Of a stretch of 64,000 nt of DNA, positions 1 through 9,781 are shown piece by piece. Source of the DNA: Actibacterium atlanticum (GTDB taxonomy: Bacteria; Pseudomonadota; Alphaproteobacteria; Rhodobacterales; Rhodobacteraceae). Under the pieces are notes generated by a model, which was not told the origin of the DNA, did not search any database, and saw nothing but the letters and a program-made list of their open reading frames with translations. Each line of letters begins with the position of its first letter. The stretch's first letter is position 1. A program made the position numbers and the translations under genes. The stretch covers positions 1 to 64,000 of the forward strand of contig NZ_AQQY01000006.1 in NCBI RefSeq assembly GCF_000671395.1, written 5' to 3'.

Positions 1-148
1 CGGTGAAGGGGGTTCTAAGGCTACCCACCCAAACCCGCAAGTGCTTTTTTGCATTTTATGCGAGAAAAAGGCGAAAAACTTTGAAAGCTCTAAAAAATCA
101 GCGGCTTAGCTGCGCTGCAGCATGGGGTTTGAAAGAATATTTCAAAAG

Positions 149-182
149 AAAGGCGCGCCGTGAAACTCAGGGCGCGCCTTTT
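149..182. terminator. Bidirectional intrinsic terminator
   Basis: An 11-bp perfect stem (AAAGGCGCGCC at 149-159 with GGCGCGCCTTT at 171-181) closes an 11-nt loop and runs into TTTT on the + strand and TTTCTTTT on the - strand. It sits 16 bases past the stop of the minus-strand phosphoglucomutase gene and can also end a plus-strand transcript entering from the left of the window. Bases 1-148 show no convincing gene. Confidence 0.8.
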
Positions 183-197
183 GCACAATAATACCGA

Positions 198-1862
<1,665 letters not shown>

Positions 1863-2031
1863 CTATCGCAGGAATATGCATGAATTATATCGCGCGCCAA
1901 CCGGAATGGGCGATTTAAGACCTGATGATCACTGCACCGCCTAATAATTAACGAACTGGCTCGGCATGTGCTTGCTGAACAGAGTACCGGGGGCCTACCC
2001 CTAAAACCATCCTCGCTCCACCAGCCAAGTC

Positions 2032-2048
2032 TGAGCGGTTTCCGCTCA
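2032..2048. promoter_or_regulatory. Palindromic operator, TGAGCG-N5-CGCTCA (site 1)
   Basis: CTGAGCGG-TTT-CCGCTCAG is a perfect inverted repeat 66 bp upstream of the kinase start. The 6-5-6 core recurs twice upstream of the ABC operon at 6540. NtrC-type regulators with Fis helix-turn-helix domains bind palindromes of this shape, so the regulator encoded at 3790-5103 is the natural candidate. The link is inferred from shared sequence and position. Confidence 0.65.
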
Positions 2049-2113
2049 GAACCGTGCGCGATTTTGTATCAAAGCCATTCTTCGCGGTGTAACGTCCCCA
2101 CAGGGAGGAATGC

Positions 2114-3793
2114 GTGGTGTTTGCCAAATCATGGAGTCGTGGCAGTCTCGCGCGGCGCTATATGGTGGCCGCGTTGATTGCGGCATTGGTGCCGCTTCTG
2201 ATTATCTCCGTACTTTATGATCGCTACGCTGCGGATCTGTTGCACCGGGTCTCGGCCAGCCGGGTCGAGGGTGAAACGGAAGCCGTCGCCGCCCGGATGA
2301 GCAGCTTTCTGTCCGGGCAAATGAACCGGCTGGAAAACATCGCCGATTTACCTGCAACGGCTGCTTTTCTGCGCGCGGGCGCTGAACAACCGATTGATGA
2401 CGCCTATTTCGACTTTCTACTACTGGAGGCCGAAAGCCCCGAAGTCTATGGCATCGAACTGCTGGCGGATGATGAGCACCTTTTGGCCGCCGCTCCTTCC
2501 GGTGCAGGGAAACGCGAAAGCATCCCCGTGATGGCCCCGTTTGTGCGCCATGGCGGTGCCGATATTATCGGCCCGATCCTGCCAGAAAACGGGCGGCCCG
2601 GCTGGTTCCTGATCCGCATGCCGGTCACCGTGGATAATCAGCCTTTGGGTTTTGTGATGATGCGCCTGCGGCTTGCTTCGCTAACAGAACAGATGGCCCC
2701 CTTAAGCCTTCCGGGCATTCGCAGCCCGCAACTGGTGGTTTTTGATCGGCTGGGAGTCGCGGCCACGGGAACATTGGCGGCGGCGGGGGAAGTATTGCAA
2801 AGTTCGGCCCCCATCCTGCCGGGCTGGCGGGTGCAACTGGTGGCCGAGACCGGTCGCCTCGATGCGCCACGCCAGAACTTGCGCCTGACGCTATTGTTGC
2901 TGGCCGCGCTTCTGGCGGCGGCGATGGGGGCCTTGTTTGTACAGATGTCACGCCGTTTGTCCGGATACCTGCGCCCGCTGCGCGACGGAGCAGATGCGGT
3001 GTCGAGGGGCGATTTCGCAACCCCTGTTCCCGACAACGGCCCCGGAGAGCTGGGCAGTCTTGCTCAGGCGTTCAACCATATGCGCCGCCAATTGCGCGAG
3101 ATGATCAACAGTCGGGTTGATATGGAACGCCGCGGGGCCTTGGGCGACATGGCCGCCGGAATCGCGCATGAAGTCCGCAATCCTCTGGCCACCGTGTCGA
3201 CCACGATCTACGGCATGAAGAAAAGCGAGCCCGACCCGGATCGTATTGTCATGTATGACGCGATCACCGACGAAATCGAGCGGGTTGACCGCACCATCGA
3301 AGCGTTTCTGAAATACGCGCGCCCCGCCGCGCCGGTTAAATCCCGGGTGGCGGTACGCGAGGTGTTTCGCTCTTTGCGCACCCTCACGGCGGCCCGTCTG
3401 ATGGAACGCAATGTCACGATGAACCTGGCCGGAGAGTCTCGGTTAGAGTTCGAGATTGACCCAACCCACCTTCGGCAAATTCTGCTGAACCTTGTGTTGA
3501 ATGCTGTCGAAGCGATGCCTGATGGCGGCGTGATCTCGCTGACGGTCCTGCGTCAGAATGGTGAGGTGGTACTGACCGTTGCAGATACCGGCGCCGGAAT
3601 GGATGCCCCGACATTGCAGAAAGTTCTGCGCCCGTTTTTCACGACACGGGCCGGGGGCTCGGGGCTGGGCCTTGCGGTGACCGCCGAACTTGTCCGCAAC
3701 AACGCCGGCACCATGAATATCGACAGCCGCCCCGGCAAAGGTACCGTCGTGACCCTGACCTTTCCGGCACATAAAAGCGAGGCCCCCGAATGA
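2114..3793 (+). CDS. Membrane sensor histidine kinase (HAMP, HisKA, HATPase_c)
   Basis: Autophosphorylating sensor of the two-component system completed by the next gene. Residues 15-35 and about 257-277 are membrane segments enclosing a periplasmic domain of roughly 220 residues that I cannot assign to a family. A HAMP linker follows, then the dimerisation box GIAHEVRNPL (His about 352), the N box NLVLNAVEAM, and the DTGAGM and GGSGLGLAV nucleotide loops. Two tandem GTG codons (2114 and 2117) follow GGGAGG at 2103-2108; 2117 has the more usual 8-nt spacing, so the start is uncertain by one codon. The gene overlaps the regulator by 4 bases (ATGA). A periplasmic binding protein third in the operon probably supplies the ligand-bound signal. 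Confidence 0.9.
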   Translation: MVFAKSWSRGSLARRYMVAALIAALVPLLIISVLYDRYAADLLHRVSASRVEGETEAVAARMSSFLSGQMNRLENIADLPATAAFLRAGAEQPIDDAYFDFLLLEAESPEVYGIELLADDEHLLAAAPSGAGKRESIPVMAPFVRHGGADIIGPILPENGRPGWFLIRMPVTVDNQPLGFVMMRLRLASLTEQMAPLSLPGIRSPQLVVFDRLGVAATGTLAAAGEVLQSSAPILPGWRVQLVAETGRLDAPRQNLRLTLLLLAALLAAAMGALFVQMSRRLSGYLRPLRDGADAVSRGDFATPVPDNGPGELGSLAQAFNHMRRQLREMINSRVDMERRGALGDMAAGIAHEVRNPLATVSTTIYGMKKSEPDPDRIVMYDAITDEIERVDRTIEAFLKYARPAAPVKSRVAVREVFRSLRTLTAARLMERNVTMNLAGESRLEFEIDPTHLRQILLNLVLNAVEAMPDGGVISLTVLRQNGEVVLTVADTGAGMDAPTLQKVLRPFFTTRAGGSGLGLAVTAELVRNNAGTMNIDSRPGKGTVVTLTFPAHKSEAPE

Positions 3794-5103
3794 GCGCACG
3801 CATCCTGATAATCGACGATGAGATCAAACTGACGCGATCCTTGGCCTTTGCGTTGCGCCAGGCTGGGTATGAGTGTCTTGAAAGTCATGGCGGTGCGGTT
3901 GGCCACAAACTGGCCCTGAAGGAAAAGCCCGACCTTGTGTTGCTGGATGTGCGCATGCCCGGCGTATCGGGGATAGAGGTGCTGCGCTCGCTCAAGGCTG
4001 AATTGCCCGCGTTGCCGGTGATCGTGATGTCAGCGCTGGACGCCACGCAGGACGCGGTAAAGGCGGTGAAGCTGGGCGCGGTGGATTACTTGGGCAAACC
4101 CTTCGACATGGACGACCTGCTTGCGCTGATCGAAACCACGTTGTCGGAAACCGCGACCCTGCACGAGCAACAGTTCTTCAACGAACGCCGGGTCGAGGAC
4201 GCCAGTCTGTTGGGCAACAGCCCCCCCATGCGCCAGTTGCGCGAACAGGTAGGACGCGCCGCAGAAACCGGGGTGCCCTGCATTTTACTGCAGGGCGAGA
4301 TCGGCGTCGGCAAGGCTGTGGTGGCGCGGGACTTCCACCTGCGCGCCAGTGGTGCCGAGGCTCCGTTTGTTGAAATCAATTGCGCCACTCAATCTGGCGC
4401 TCAGATTGAGGCGGCCCTATTTGGCGAAGGTGGCGACCTGCCGCGCCGCGGGCTTGTCGAAGCCGCTGACGGGGGCACCTTGTTTCTGCATGAAATCGAA
4501 GCCTTGGGTCCCACGGCACAGGCCCGCATCATGGCGTTTCTGGATAGCGGCACAATCCGGCTGGAAACCGGCGCAGTTTTGGCGCCAAGTCTTTCTCTTG
4601 TTGTGGCGTCGAACAAAGATCTTCAAGCCTGTGTCGCCGCGGGCACGTTTCGCAGTGACCTCTATTTGCGGCTGGCAATGTTCCCGTTGCTGATGGCCCC
4701 CTTGCGCGACCGGTTGGAAGATGTCGAATTGCTGTGCCAAAGCTTTGCCCGCGATCTGGCGCGGACCACGGGCCAGAAACCCGTGCGGTTTTCCAAGTCT
4801 GCGTTAAAACGCTTGTCTGCCTATGACTGGCCCGGCAATGTGCGCGAGTTGAAGAATATGGTCGAACGGCTGACCATCCTGCGCCCGGGCGCCCTGATCG
4901 AAGACACGGCCCTGCCCGATGAAATCCAACGTCAGCATCTGCGCTCTCCTGAAACCATCGAAGACAAAGTACGTTCGATTGAACGCGATCTGGTGCTTGA
5001 AGCCTTGCAAAAGGCGCGTGGCCGCAAGGGGGTGGCTGCGGATCATCTGGGCATCTCTCGCCACGCCTTGAAACGCAAAATGCAACGACTGGACCTGTCA
5101 TGA
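3790..5103 (+). CDS. NtrC-like response regulator lacking the GAFTGA loop
   Basis: Three domains in order: receiver (1-125; phospho-acceptor Asp53 in LLDVRMPG, Lys103 in KPF), AAA+ (about 135-375) and Fis-type helix-turn-helix (about 395-437). The AAA+ domain keeps a Walker A (GEIGVGKA, 169-176), the arginine-finger block FRSDLYLRL and sensor II WPGNVREL. However, the sigma-54-contacting loop GAFTGA is missing: ALFGEGGDLPRRGLVEAADGG bridges straight across. The Walker B Asp is replaced by His234 (LFLHEIE). Family knowledge says GAFTGA is required for sigma-54 remodelling, so I infer a sigma-54-independent, DNA-binding activator or repressor, as for Rhodobacter capsulatus NtrC. Likely targets are the TGAGCG-N5-CGCTCA sites at 2032, 6324 and 6355. 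It overlaps both neighbours by 4 bases. Confidence 0.9.
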   Translation: MSARILIIDDEIKLTRSLAFALRQAGYECLESHGGAVGHKLALKEKPDLVLLDVRMPGVSGIEVLRSLKAELPALPVIVMSALDATQDAVKAVKLGAVDYLGKPFDMDDLLALIETTLSETATLHEQQFFNERRVEDASLLGNSPPMRQLREQVGRAAETGVPCILLQGEIGVGKAVVARDFHLRASGAEAPFVEINCATQSGAQIEAALFGEGGDLPRRGLVEAADGGTLFLHEIEALGPTAQARIMAFLDSGTIRLETGAVLAPSLSLVVASNKDLQACVAAGTFRSDLYLRLAMFPLLMAPLRDRLEDVELLCQSFARDLARTTGQKPVRFSKSALKRLSAYDWPGNVRELKNMVERLTILRPGALIEDTALPDEIQRQHLRSPETIEDKVRSIERDLVLEALQKARGRKGVAADHLGISRHALKRKMQRLDLS

Positions 5104-6293
5104 GAGCACTGTTGATACTGCTGCTGATGGCCTGCCCGGCGTTGGCTCAGAGCGCGCCGGTCAAGGTTGGATGCCTGTTTCCTCTGTCCGGTTCGGGCGG
5201 GCTCTATGGGCGGGATTCAACCGTCGCCATTGATATGGCCGTGGATTGGCTGGCCACGCAGGAAGGCTACCCTGAATTGCAGGTAGACGTGCAGGACAGC
5301 CGATCCAAAACCTTGCGCAGCCTGCAGATCGCCCGTCGTTTCGTCGAAGAAGATAGCGTTGATTTTCTGTGTGGCGTGGTCAGTTCGTCTGTTGCGCTGA
5401 CGGTGAGCGAATACGCCCGCAAATCGCAGACCTTTTTCATCGGCACAGATCACGCGTCGCCGACGCTGGTCGGGGCGGCGCGCCACCCTTGGTACTTTCG
5501 TGTCAATAACGATGCGCGCCAGTCGATGCGGGCAGGCGCCAAATACATTGCAGAACACTATAAACGTGGCGCACCGCTGCGGGTGGCTTTCATCGGCCCA
5601 GATTACGACTATGGCTACCAAAGCTGGGACGATATTCGCCGCTTTCTGGATGAAGAAGGCGTGGCCTATACCCCGGTTTCAGCCTATTGGCCAAAGTTGT
5701 TCGACACAGACTACAGCCTGTACATCAACGCGCTGATGCAGGACGCGCCTGATATTCTGGTGAACGCCCATTGGGGATTGGACCTTGTCGCGTTCGTGCG
5801 CCAAGCCGATCAACTGGGTCTGTTCCAGAACATGCAGTTCATGAATTTCGATGCCGGGGGCAATTATGAAATCCTCGCGGACCTTGGTGAAGACATGCCC
5901 GAAGGGTTGATCCTGTCGGCGCGTCATCATGTCAACTGGCCCGATACGCGCCATAATGCCCAGTTCGTGAAAGAGTTCTACGCCCGCACCGGGCGCTATC
6001 CCAGCTACGCGGCAGCGGGCGCATGGTCAGGCATGATCGCCATCGCCACCGCCGTGCGGCAGGCCGGTGGCACCCGCGACACCGCCGCCTTGCGTCTGGC
6101 GTTGAAACACCTGCAACTGAAACTGCCCGAGGACCCAGAGGGGTTTTCCTCTCGTATGGATCCGACATCGCACCAGATGCTGCAGGTACAGGCGATTGGC
6201 CGTACTCTGCCGAATCCCGACTTCGCGCCCGCTACTATGATGTTGGGCGATATTTCGGTCTATCCGCCCCCCGACATATGGCCCGCTGACTAA
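5100..6293 (+). CDS. Periplasmic ligand-binding protein, LIV/urea type, in regulatory operon
   Basis: A 397-residue type I periplasmic binding protein (Peripla_BP_6 group). A cleavable signal peptide (MRALLILLLMACPALAQS) precedes KVGCLFPLSGSGGLYG, the typical first strand and ligand loop of amide/branched-chain amino acid receptors; later blocks such as FIGPDYDYG also fit. It overlaps the regulator stop by ATGA and is not followed directly by permease genes. I infer that it acts as the sensory receptor of the kinase at 2114, in the manner of TorT or LuxP, while the separate binding protein at 6540 serves transport. A transport role cannot be excluded. Confidence 0.85.
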   Translation: MRALLILLLMACPALAQSAPVKVGCLFPLSGSGGLYGRDSTVAIDMAVDWLATQEGYPELQVDVQDSRSKTLRSLQIARRFVEEDSVDFLCGVVSSSVALTVSEYARKSQTFFIGTDHASPTLVGAARHPWYFRVNNDARQSMRAGAKYIAEHYKRGAPLRVAFIGPDYDYGYQSWDDIRRFLDEEGVAYTPVSAYWPKLFDTDYSLYINALMQDAPDILVNAHWGLDLVAFVRQADQLGLFQNMQFMNFDAGGNYEILADLGEDMPEGLILSARHHVNWPDTRHNAQFVKEFYARTGRYPSYAAAGAWSGMIAIATAVRQAGGTRDTAALRLALKHLQLKLPEDPEGFSSRMDPTSHQMLQVQAIGRTLPNPDFAPATMMLGDISVYPPPDIWPAD

Positions 6294-6323
6294 GGCGTCG
6301 ATGCTGCAACGCGTCATGGGTTT

Positions 6324-6340
6324 TGAGCGCCATCCGCTCA
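6324..6340. promoter_or_regulatory. Palindromic operator, TGAGCG-N5-CGCTCA (site 2)
   Basis: Perfect 6-5-6 copy of the palindrome found at 2032-2048, 30 bases past the stop of the sensory binding protein and about 200 bases before the transporter start. Confidence 0.65.
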
Positions 6341-6354
6341 GAATCCGGGTCGCA

Positions 6355-6371
6355 TGCGCGGCTGGCGCTCA
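6355..6371. promoter_or_regulatory. Palindromic operator (site 3, one mismatch)
   Basis: TGCGCG-GCTGG-CGCTCA differs from the palindrome by one base. Its centre is 31 bp, three helical turns, from the centre of site 2, which puts both on the same face of the helix as expected for cooperative binding. Confidence 0.5.
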
Positions 6372-6477
6372 GGAATGACTGCCGATTGTCTGTCGCCCCT
6401 GCCCTCGCTGCGGCACGGTTAACGGGCGTCCGGAAACGGGGCGTTTGGGAGGATTTCGCAAAGCACATCCAAAACAC

Positions 6478-6492
6478 CGCTTATCAAGCGGG
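6478..6492. repeat. Inverted repeat CCGCTT-ATC-AAGCGG
   Basis: A perfect 6-3-6 palindrome 48 bases upstream of the ABC binding-protein start. It could be a leader hairpin or a further protein site; nothing in the sequence decides between them. Confidence 0.4.
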
Positions 6493-6539
6493 CGATGCTT
6501 TGTGGGCTTCTGTATGGAACAGAACAACTGGAGGAAATC

Positions 6540-7814
6540 ATGGGACTTAGCACCCGCATTTTGCAAGGCTCGACCGCGTTGGTCATGGCCGCTGCTCTGG
6601 CCGCCCCTGCTGCGGCTGAACCTGTAAAAATGGGCATCGTCACCTTTTTGTCGGGCGGTGCCGCTGGCCCGTTTGGCGTGCCTGCGCGCAATTCGGCCGA
6701 GCTGATGATCGAAGCCATCAACGCCGGCACCCTGCCCGCACCTTACAACAGCGCCGGTCTGGCCGGTGAAATGATCGACCCGATCTATGTCGACGAGAAC
6801 TCCAAGCAAAAGAACGCTGACTTCCAGAAGCTGGTGGAAAAAGACGGGGTCGAGCTGGTCGTTGGCTATATTTCGTCGTCATCGTGCAAAGCCATCGCGC
6901 CCGAAGCCGAGAAGCTGCAAAAGCTGACAGTTCTGTTCGACTGTGGCACGCCGCAGATTTTCGAAGACATCGTAACTGAGCCTAAATACACCTTCCGTTC
7001 GGCCGCAACGGCCACCATGGATAACGTCGCCGCCGCGCGGTATCTGCAAGATACAGGTGTGTCCACGCAAAAGGTGGCGGGCATCAACCAGAACTATGCA
7101 TGGGGTCAGGACAGCTGGCGCGATTTTTCCGAGTCGATGAACATTCTGGAAGACAGTCCCGAAGTCGTGACCGAGCAGTTCCCAAAGGTTTATGCAGGTC
7201 AGTACGGCTCTGAAATTTCAGCGTTGCTGACGTCGAAACCCGATGTCGTACATTCGTCGTTCTGGGGCGGCGATATGGAAGCTTTCGTGATCCAGGGCTC
7301 GGCCCGTGGGTTGTTTGAACGCTCCCGCGTGGTGCTGACCGCGGGTGAAACCGCCATGTACAGTCTGGCCAAGCAGATCCCCGATGGCACGATTATCGGT
7401 GCACGCGGCCCGCATGGTGATCTGGCGCCCGAAAGCGCACTGAACGATTGGTTCCGTGCAGCTTATGAAAAGCGCTTTGGTACCCTGCCGACCTATCCCA
7501 GCTACAAGATGGCGCAGGCCCTGTTGGGTGTGAAAGCCGCAGCGGACAAAGCCGGTGCTGCAGATCAGCAAGCCCTGATCGGGGCGCTGACCGGGCTGGA
7601 ATGGGAAGGCCCCTCGGGCAAGGTTTCCATGGCGCTGGCCGGTGGCCATCAGGCCATTCAGGACACCGCCTATGGCACGTTTGAGCTTTCAGATGATGGC
7701 GAGGCCAAGCTGGTCAATGTGATCCGCTATAGCGCCGAATGCGTGAACCCTCCAGCCGGTGCCAAGTCGGTTGAATGGATCAAGTCGGGCTTTAACGGCA
7801 CCAGCTGTAACTAA
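6540..7814 (+). CDS. ABC transporter substrate-binding protein, branched-chain amino acid type
   Basis: First gene of the transport operon. The reading frame is open from 6495, but ATG 6540 is preferred because GGAGG lies just upstream and the protein then begins with a clean signal peptide (MGLSTRILQGSTALVMAAALAAPAAAEPV). The mature chain opens KMGIVTFLSGGAAGPFGVPARN, a type I receptor with the ligand loop altered from the leucine/urea pattern. About 424 residues, a usual length. It differs clearly from the sensory binding protein at 5100, so the two are not simple duplicates. Transcription is probably governed by the paired palindromes at 6324 and 6355. The substrate is unknown; the downstream dehydrogenases suggest an alcohol or hydroxy acid. 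Confidence 0.9.
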   Translation: MGLSTRILQGSTALVMAAALAAPAAAEPVKMGIVTFLSGGAAGPFGVPARNSAELMIEAINAGTLPAPYNSAGLAGEMIDPIYVDENSKQKNADFQKLVEKDGVELVVGYISSSSCKAIAPEAEKLQKLTVLFDCGTPQIFEDIVTEPKYTFRSAATATMDNVAAARYLQDTGVSTQKVAGINQNYAWGQDSWRDFSESMNILEDSPEVVTEQFPKVYAGQYGSEISALLTSKPDVVHSSFWGGDMEAFVIQGSARGLFERSRVVLTAGETAMYSLAKQIPDGTIIGARGPHGDLAPESALNDWFRAAYEKRFGTLPTYPSYKMAQALLGVKAAADKAGAADQQALIGALTGLEWEGPSGKVSMALAGGHQAIQDTAYGTFELSDDGEAKLVNVIRYSAECVNPPAGAKSVEWIKSGFNGTSCN

Positions 7815-7865
7815 GCCCAGCTCTGGGGCCCGGCATCTCCCGCCGGGTCCACCCCACACAAAACT

Positions 7866-7885
7866 GGCGGGCGCAAAAGCCCGCC
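7866..7885 (+). repeat. Stem-loop between binding-protein and permease genes
   Basis: GGCGGGC-GCAAAA-GCCCGCC forms a perfect 7-bp hairpin without a U tract, 51 bases after the binding-protein stop. Such hairpins commonly stabilise the upstream mRNA, giving more binding protein than permease. Confidence 0.6.
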
Positions 7886-7902
7886 CTATCGGAGGAATTC
7901 CT

Positions 7903-8799
7903 ATGTTGACTGCGGTCGCCATCGCCGTGGACGGGTTGGGCTTTGCCGCCTGGCTGTTTTTGTCCTCGGTCGGGCTGACGCTGATTTACGGCGTCATGCG
8001 TATTCTGAACATCGCCCATGGCGGCTTTTATGCGCTGGGGGCTTATGCCTCGGCCTGGGCTATCGGGCTTTATGTACAAACCGGCAATCCTGTCGCGCTT
8101 AGCTATCTGATCATCCCTGTGATGGCAGTAATCGCGGGCACGGTGGCCGGACTGCTGATAGAACGCGGCGTACTGCGGTTTATGTATGGCCGCGACGAGG
8201 TGCTGATGGTGCTGGTCACCTATGCGCTGTTTCTGATCCTTGAAGACGTGACCAAGCTGATCTGGGGCACCGACAGCTATGTCGCTTGGCAACCGGCCTA
8301 TGCGTTGGGAACCGTCGACATCATGGGCATCCCCTATACGGTCTATAAACTGGCGATCATCGGTGTTGCCGTGATCTGCGGCGGCTCGCTTTGGTGGGGG
8401 CTGACCCATACCCGCGTTGGCAAGCTGCTGTTGGTGGTGATCGAAGACCGAGAGGTCGCCGGGGCCCTGGGCATCAATGTCACCAAGTTCTTTACTGTCA
8501 CCTTCCTGATCGGTGCCACGCTGGGGGCTTTGGGCGGCGCTTTGACCGCGCCAGAGATTTCCGTAGTGCCCGGCATCGGCGCCGAGGTCATCGTGATGGC
8601 CTTTGCGGTGATCGTGATCGGCGGCATGGGGTCGATCCCCGGCGCGGTGATCGGCGCATTGATCGTGGGCTTTGCCCGCGCGACCTCGGTCCATCTGTAT
8701 CCACCGGCCGAGCTTTTCTCCATCTATCTGGTTATGGCCGCTGTGCTGGCCGTCAAACCCTATGGGCTGTTTGCCCTCAGCGAGGGGCGCAAAATATGA
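7903..8799 (+). CDS. ABC transporter permease, LivH-like
   Basis: First inner-membrane subunit of the importer. ATG 7903 follows GGAGG (7891-7895) and is preferred over the open frame reaching back to 7759, which would run into the intergenic hairpin. The 298-residue protein is very hydrophobic with about eight membrane spans and carries the LivH-family block LTLIYGVMRILNIAHGGFYALGAYA near the N-terminus and a GALGGALTAPE loop in the EAA-like region that contacts the ATPase. Its stop overlaps the next start by 4 bases (ATGA). Confidence 0.93.
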   Translation: MLTAVAIAVDGLGFAAWLFLSSVGLTLIYGVMRILNIAHGGFYALGAYASAWAIGLYVQTGNPVALSYLIIPVMAVIAGTVAGLLIERGVLRFMYGRDEVLMVLVTYALFLILEDVTKLIWGTDSYVAWQPAYALGTVDIMGIPYTVYKLAIIGVAVICGGSLWWGLTHTRVGKLLLVVIEDREVAGALGINVTKFFTVTFLIGATLGALGGALTAPEISVVPGIGAEVIVMAFAVIVIGGMGSIPGAVIGALIVGFARATSVHLYPPAELFSIYLVMAAVLAVKPYGLFALSEGRKI

Positions 8800-9779
8800 A
8801 ACAGCTTGATCGAACCGAACTTTCCCTTCTGGTCGCCCTGCCCGCGTTGATCTTGGCCGCCATGGTGCTGCCCTCGTGGATCGTGAACTACGTACAGGTA
8901 TCGCTGGGCATGGGGCTCGTGGCGCTGGGAGTGATGATCCAGATGCGCGCCGGATTGGTCAGCTTTGGCCAAGGGCTTTACTTCTGCATCGGCGGTTATG
9001 CCGCCGGTCTGGCGGGCAAATACCTTGGCATCAGCGACCTGTTCGCGTTGCTGTTGATCGGCATCCTTGCCGCACTGATCATCGCCACGACCCTTGGCTT
9101 CCTGTTGCGCCGCTACCGCGAGATTTTCTATGCCATGCTGTCGCTGGCAGTTTCGATGATCCTTTATGGTCTGCTGTCCTCGACCGAGGAACTGGGCTCG
9201 ACCGATGGGTTCAACCTACCGGTGCCGACCTATCTTGGCATGGCCCCATCGGGCGAAGCCGCGCGGATGACCCTGTTCATCATCACCGCCGCCGTTGTTG
9301 TCGCCAGCGCCATTGCATTGAACCGGTTGCTGCGCTCGTCTTTGGGATACGTCAACGAGGCTATTCGCGAGAATGAGCTGCGTGTGGAGTACCTTGGCGC
9401 GTCAGCCCACAACGCGGTGCATGTGACCTATGTGATCGCGGCGGTCGTGTCGTCGATGGGCGGGGTGCTTTGGGCGCTGAGCCTGGGCCATGTGGACCCC
9501 GAAATGACCAACTGGACCACGTCGGGCAGTTTCGTGTTTGTCTGCATCCTTGCCGGCACGGGCAGCATCGTCGCGCCCCTGATTGGCACCTTCTTGCTGG
9601 AAATTCTGCGGGTTTATGCCGTCGAGATATCCCCCAACACCTGGCAGATGATCCTGGGCACGGTGATGCTGTTGACCATCATCTTCCTGCCTAAGGGGCT
9701 GTGGTCTTTGCTGGCCAAATCCTCCACCGCGAAGCGCTTTGATCCCGAAGCCGACGCCAACACCCAACCCGGAGAATGA
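8796..9779 (+). CDS. ABC transporter permease, LivM-like
   Basis: Second inner-membrane subunit, 327 residues. The frame is open far upstream inside the previous gene, but ATG 8796 overlaps the LivH-like stop as ATGA and starts the homology (MKQLDRTELSLLVALPALIL). Membrane segments follow one another, with the LivM-type blocks RAGLVSFGQGLYFCIGGYAAGL and, in the cytoplasmic coupling loop, NELRVEYLGASAHNAVHVTYVIAA. It pairs with the preceding permease to form the channel. Next gene starts within the stop codon region. Confidence 0.93.
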   Translation: MKQLDRTELSLLVALPALILAAMVLPSWIVNYVQVSLGMGLVALGVMIQMRAGLVSFGQGLYFCIGGYAAGLAGKYLGISDLFALLLIGILAALIIATTLGFLLRRYREIFYAMLSLAVSMILYGLLSSTEELGSTDGFNLPVPTYLGMAPSGEAARMTLFIITAAVVVASAIALNRLLRSSLGYVNEAIRENELRVEYLGASAHNAVHVTYVIAAVVSSMGGVLWALSLGHVDPEMTNWTTSGSFVFVCILAGTGSIVAPLIGTFLLEILRVYAVEISPNTWQMILGTVMLLTIIFLPKGLWSLLAKSSTAKRFDPEADANTQPGE

Positions 9780-9781
9780 AC

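Noticed and set aside
3-191. 62-codon plus-strand frame at the left edge
   Set aside because: Overlaps the terminator, has skewed basic composition, and no ribosome site or recognised family; judged non-coding.
2055-2071. Second copy of the TGAGCG-N5-CGCTCA palindrome near the kinase promoter
   Set aside because: TGCGCG at 2055-2060 resembles a left half-site, but the right half matches only three of six bases.
6371-6540. Sigma-54 promoter (GG-N10-GC) for the ABC operon
   Set aside because: A few GG and GC pairs occur, but no TGGCAC-N5-TTGC-like element is present, in keeping with the regulator lacking GAFTGA.
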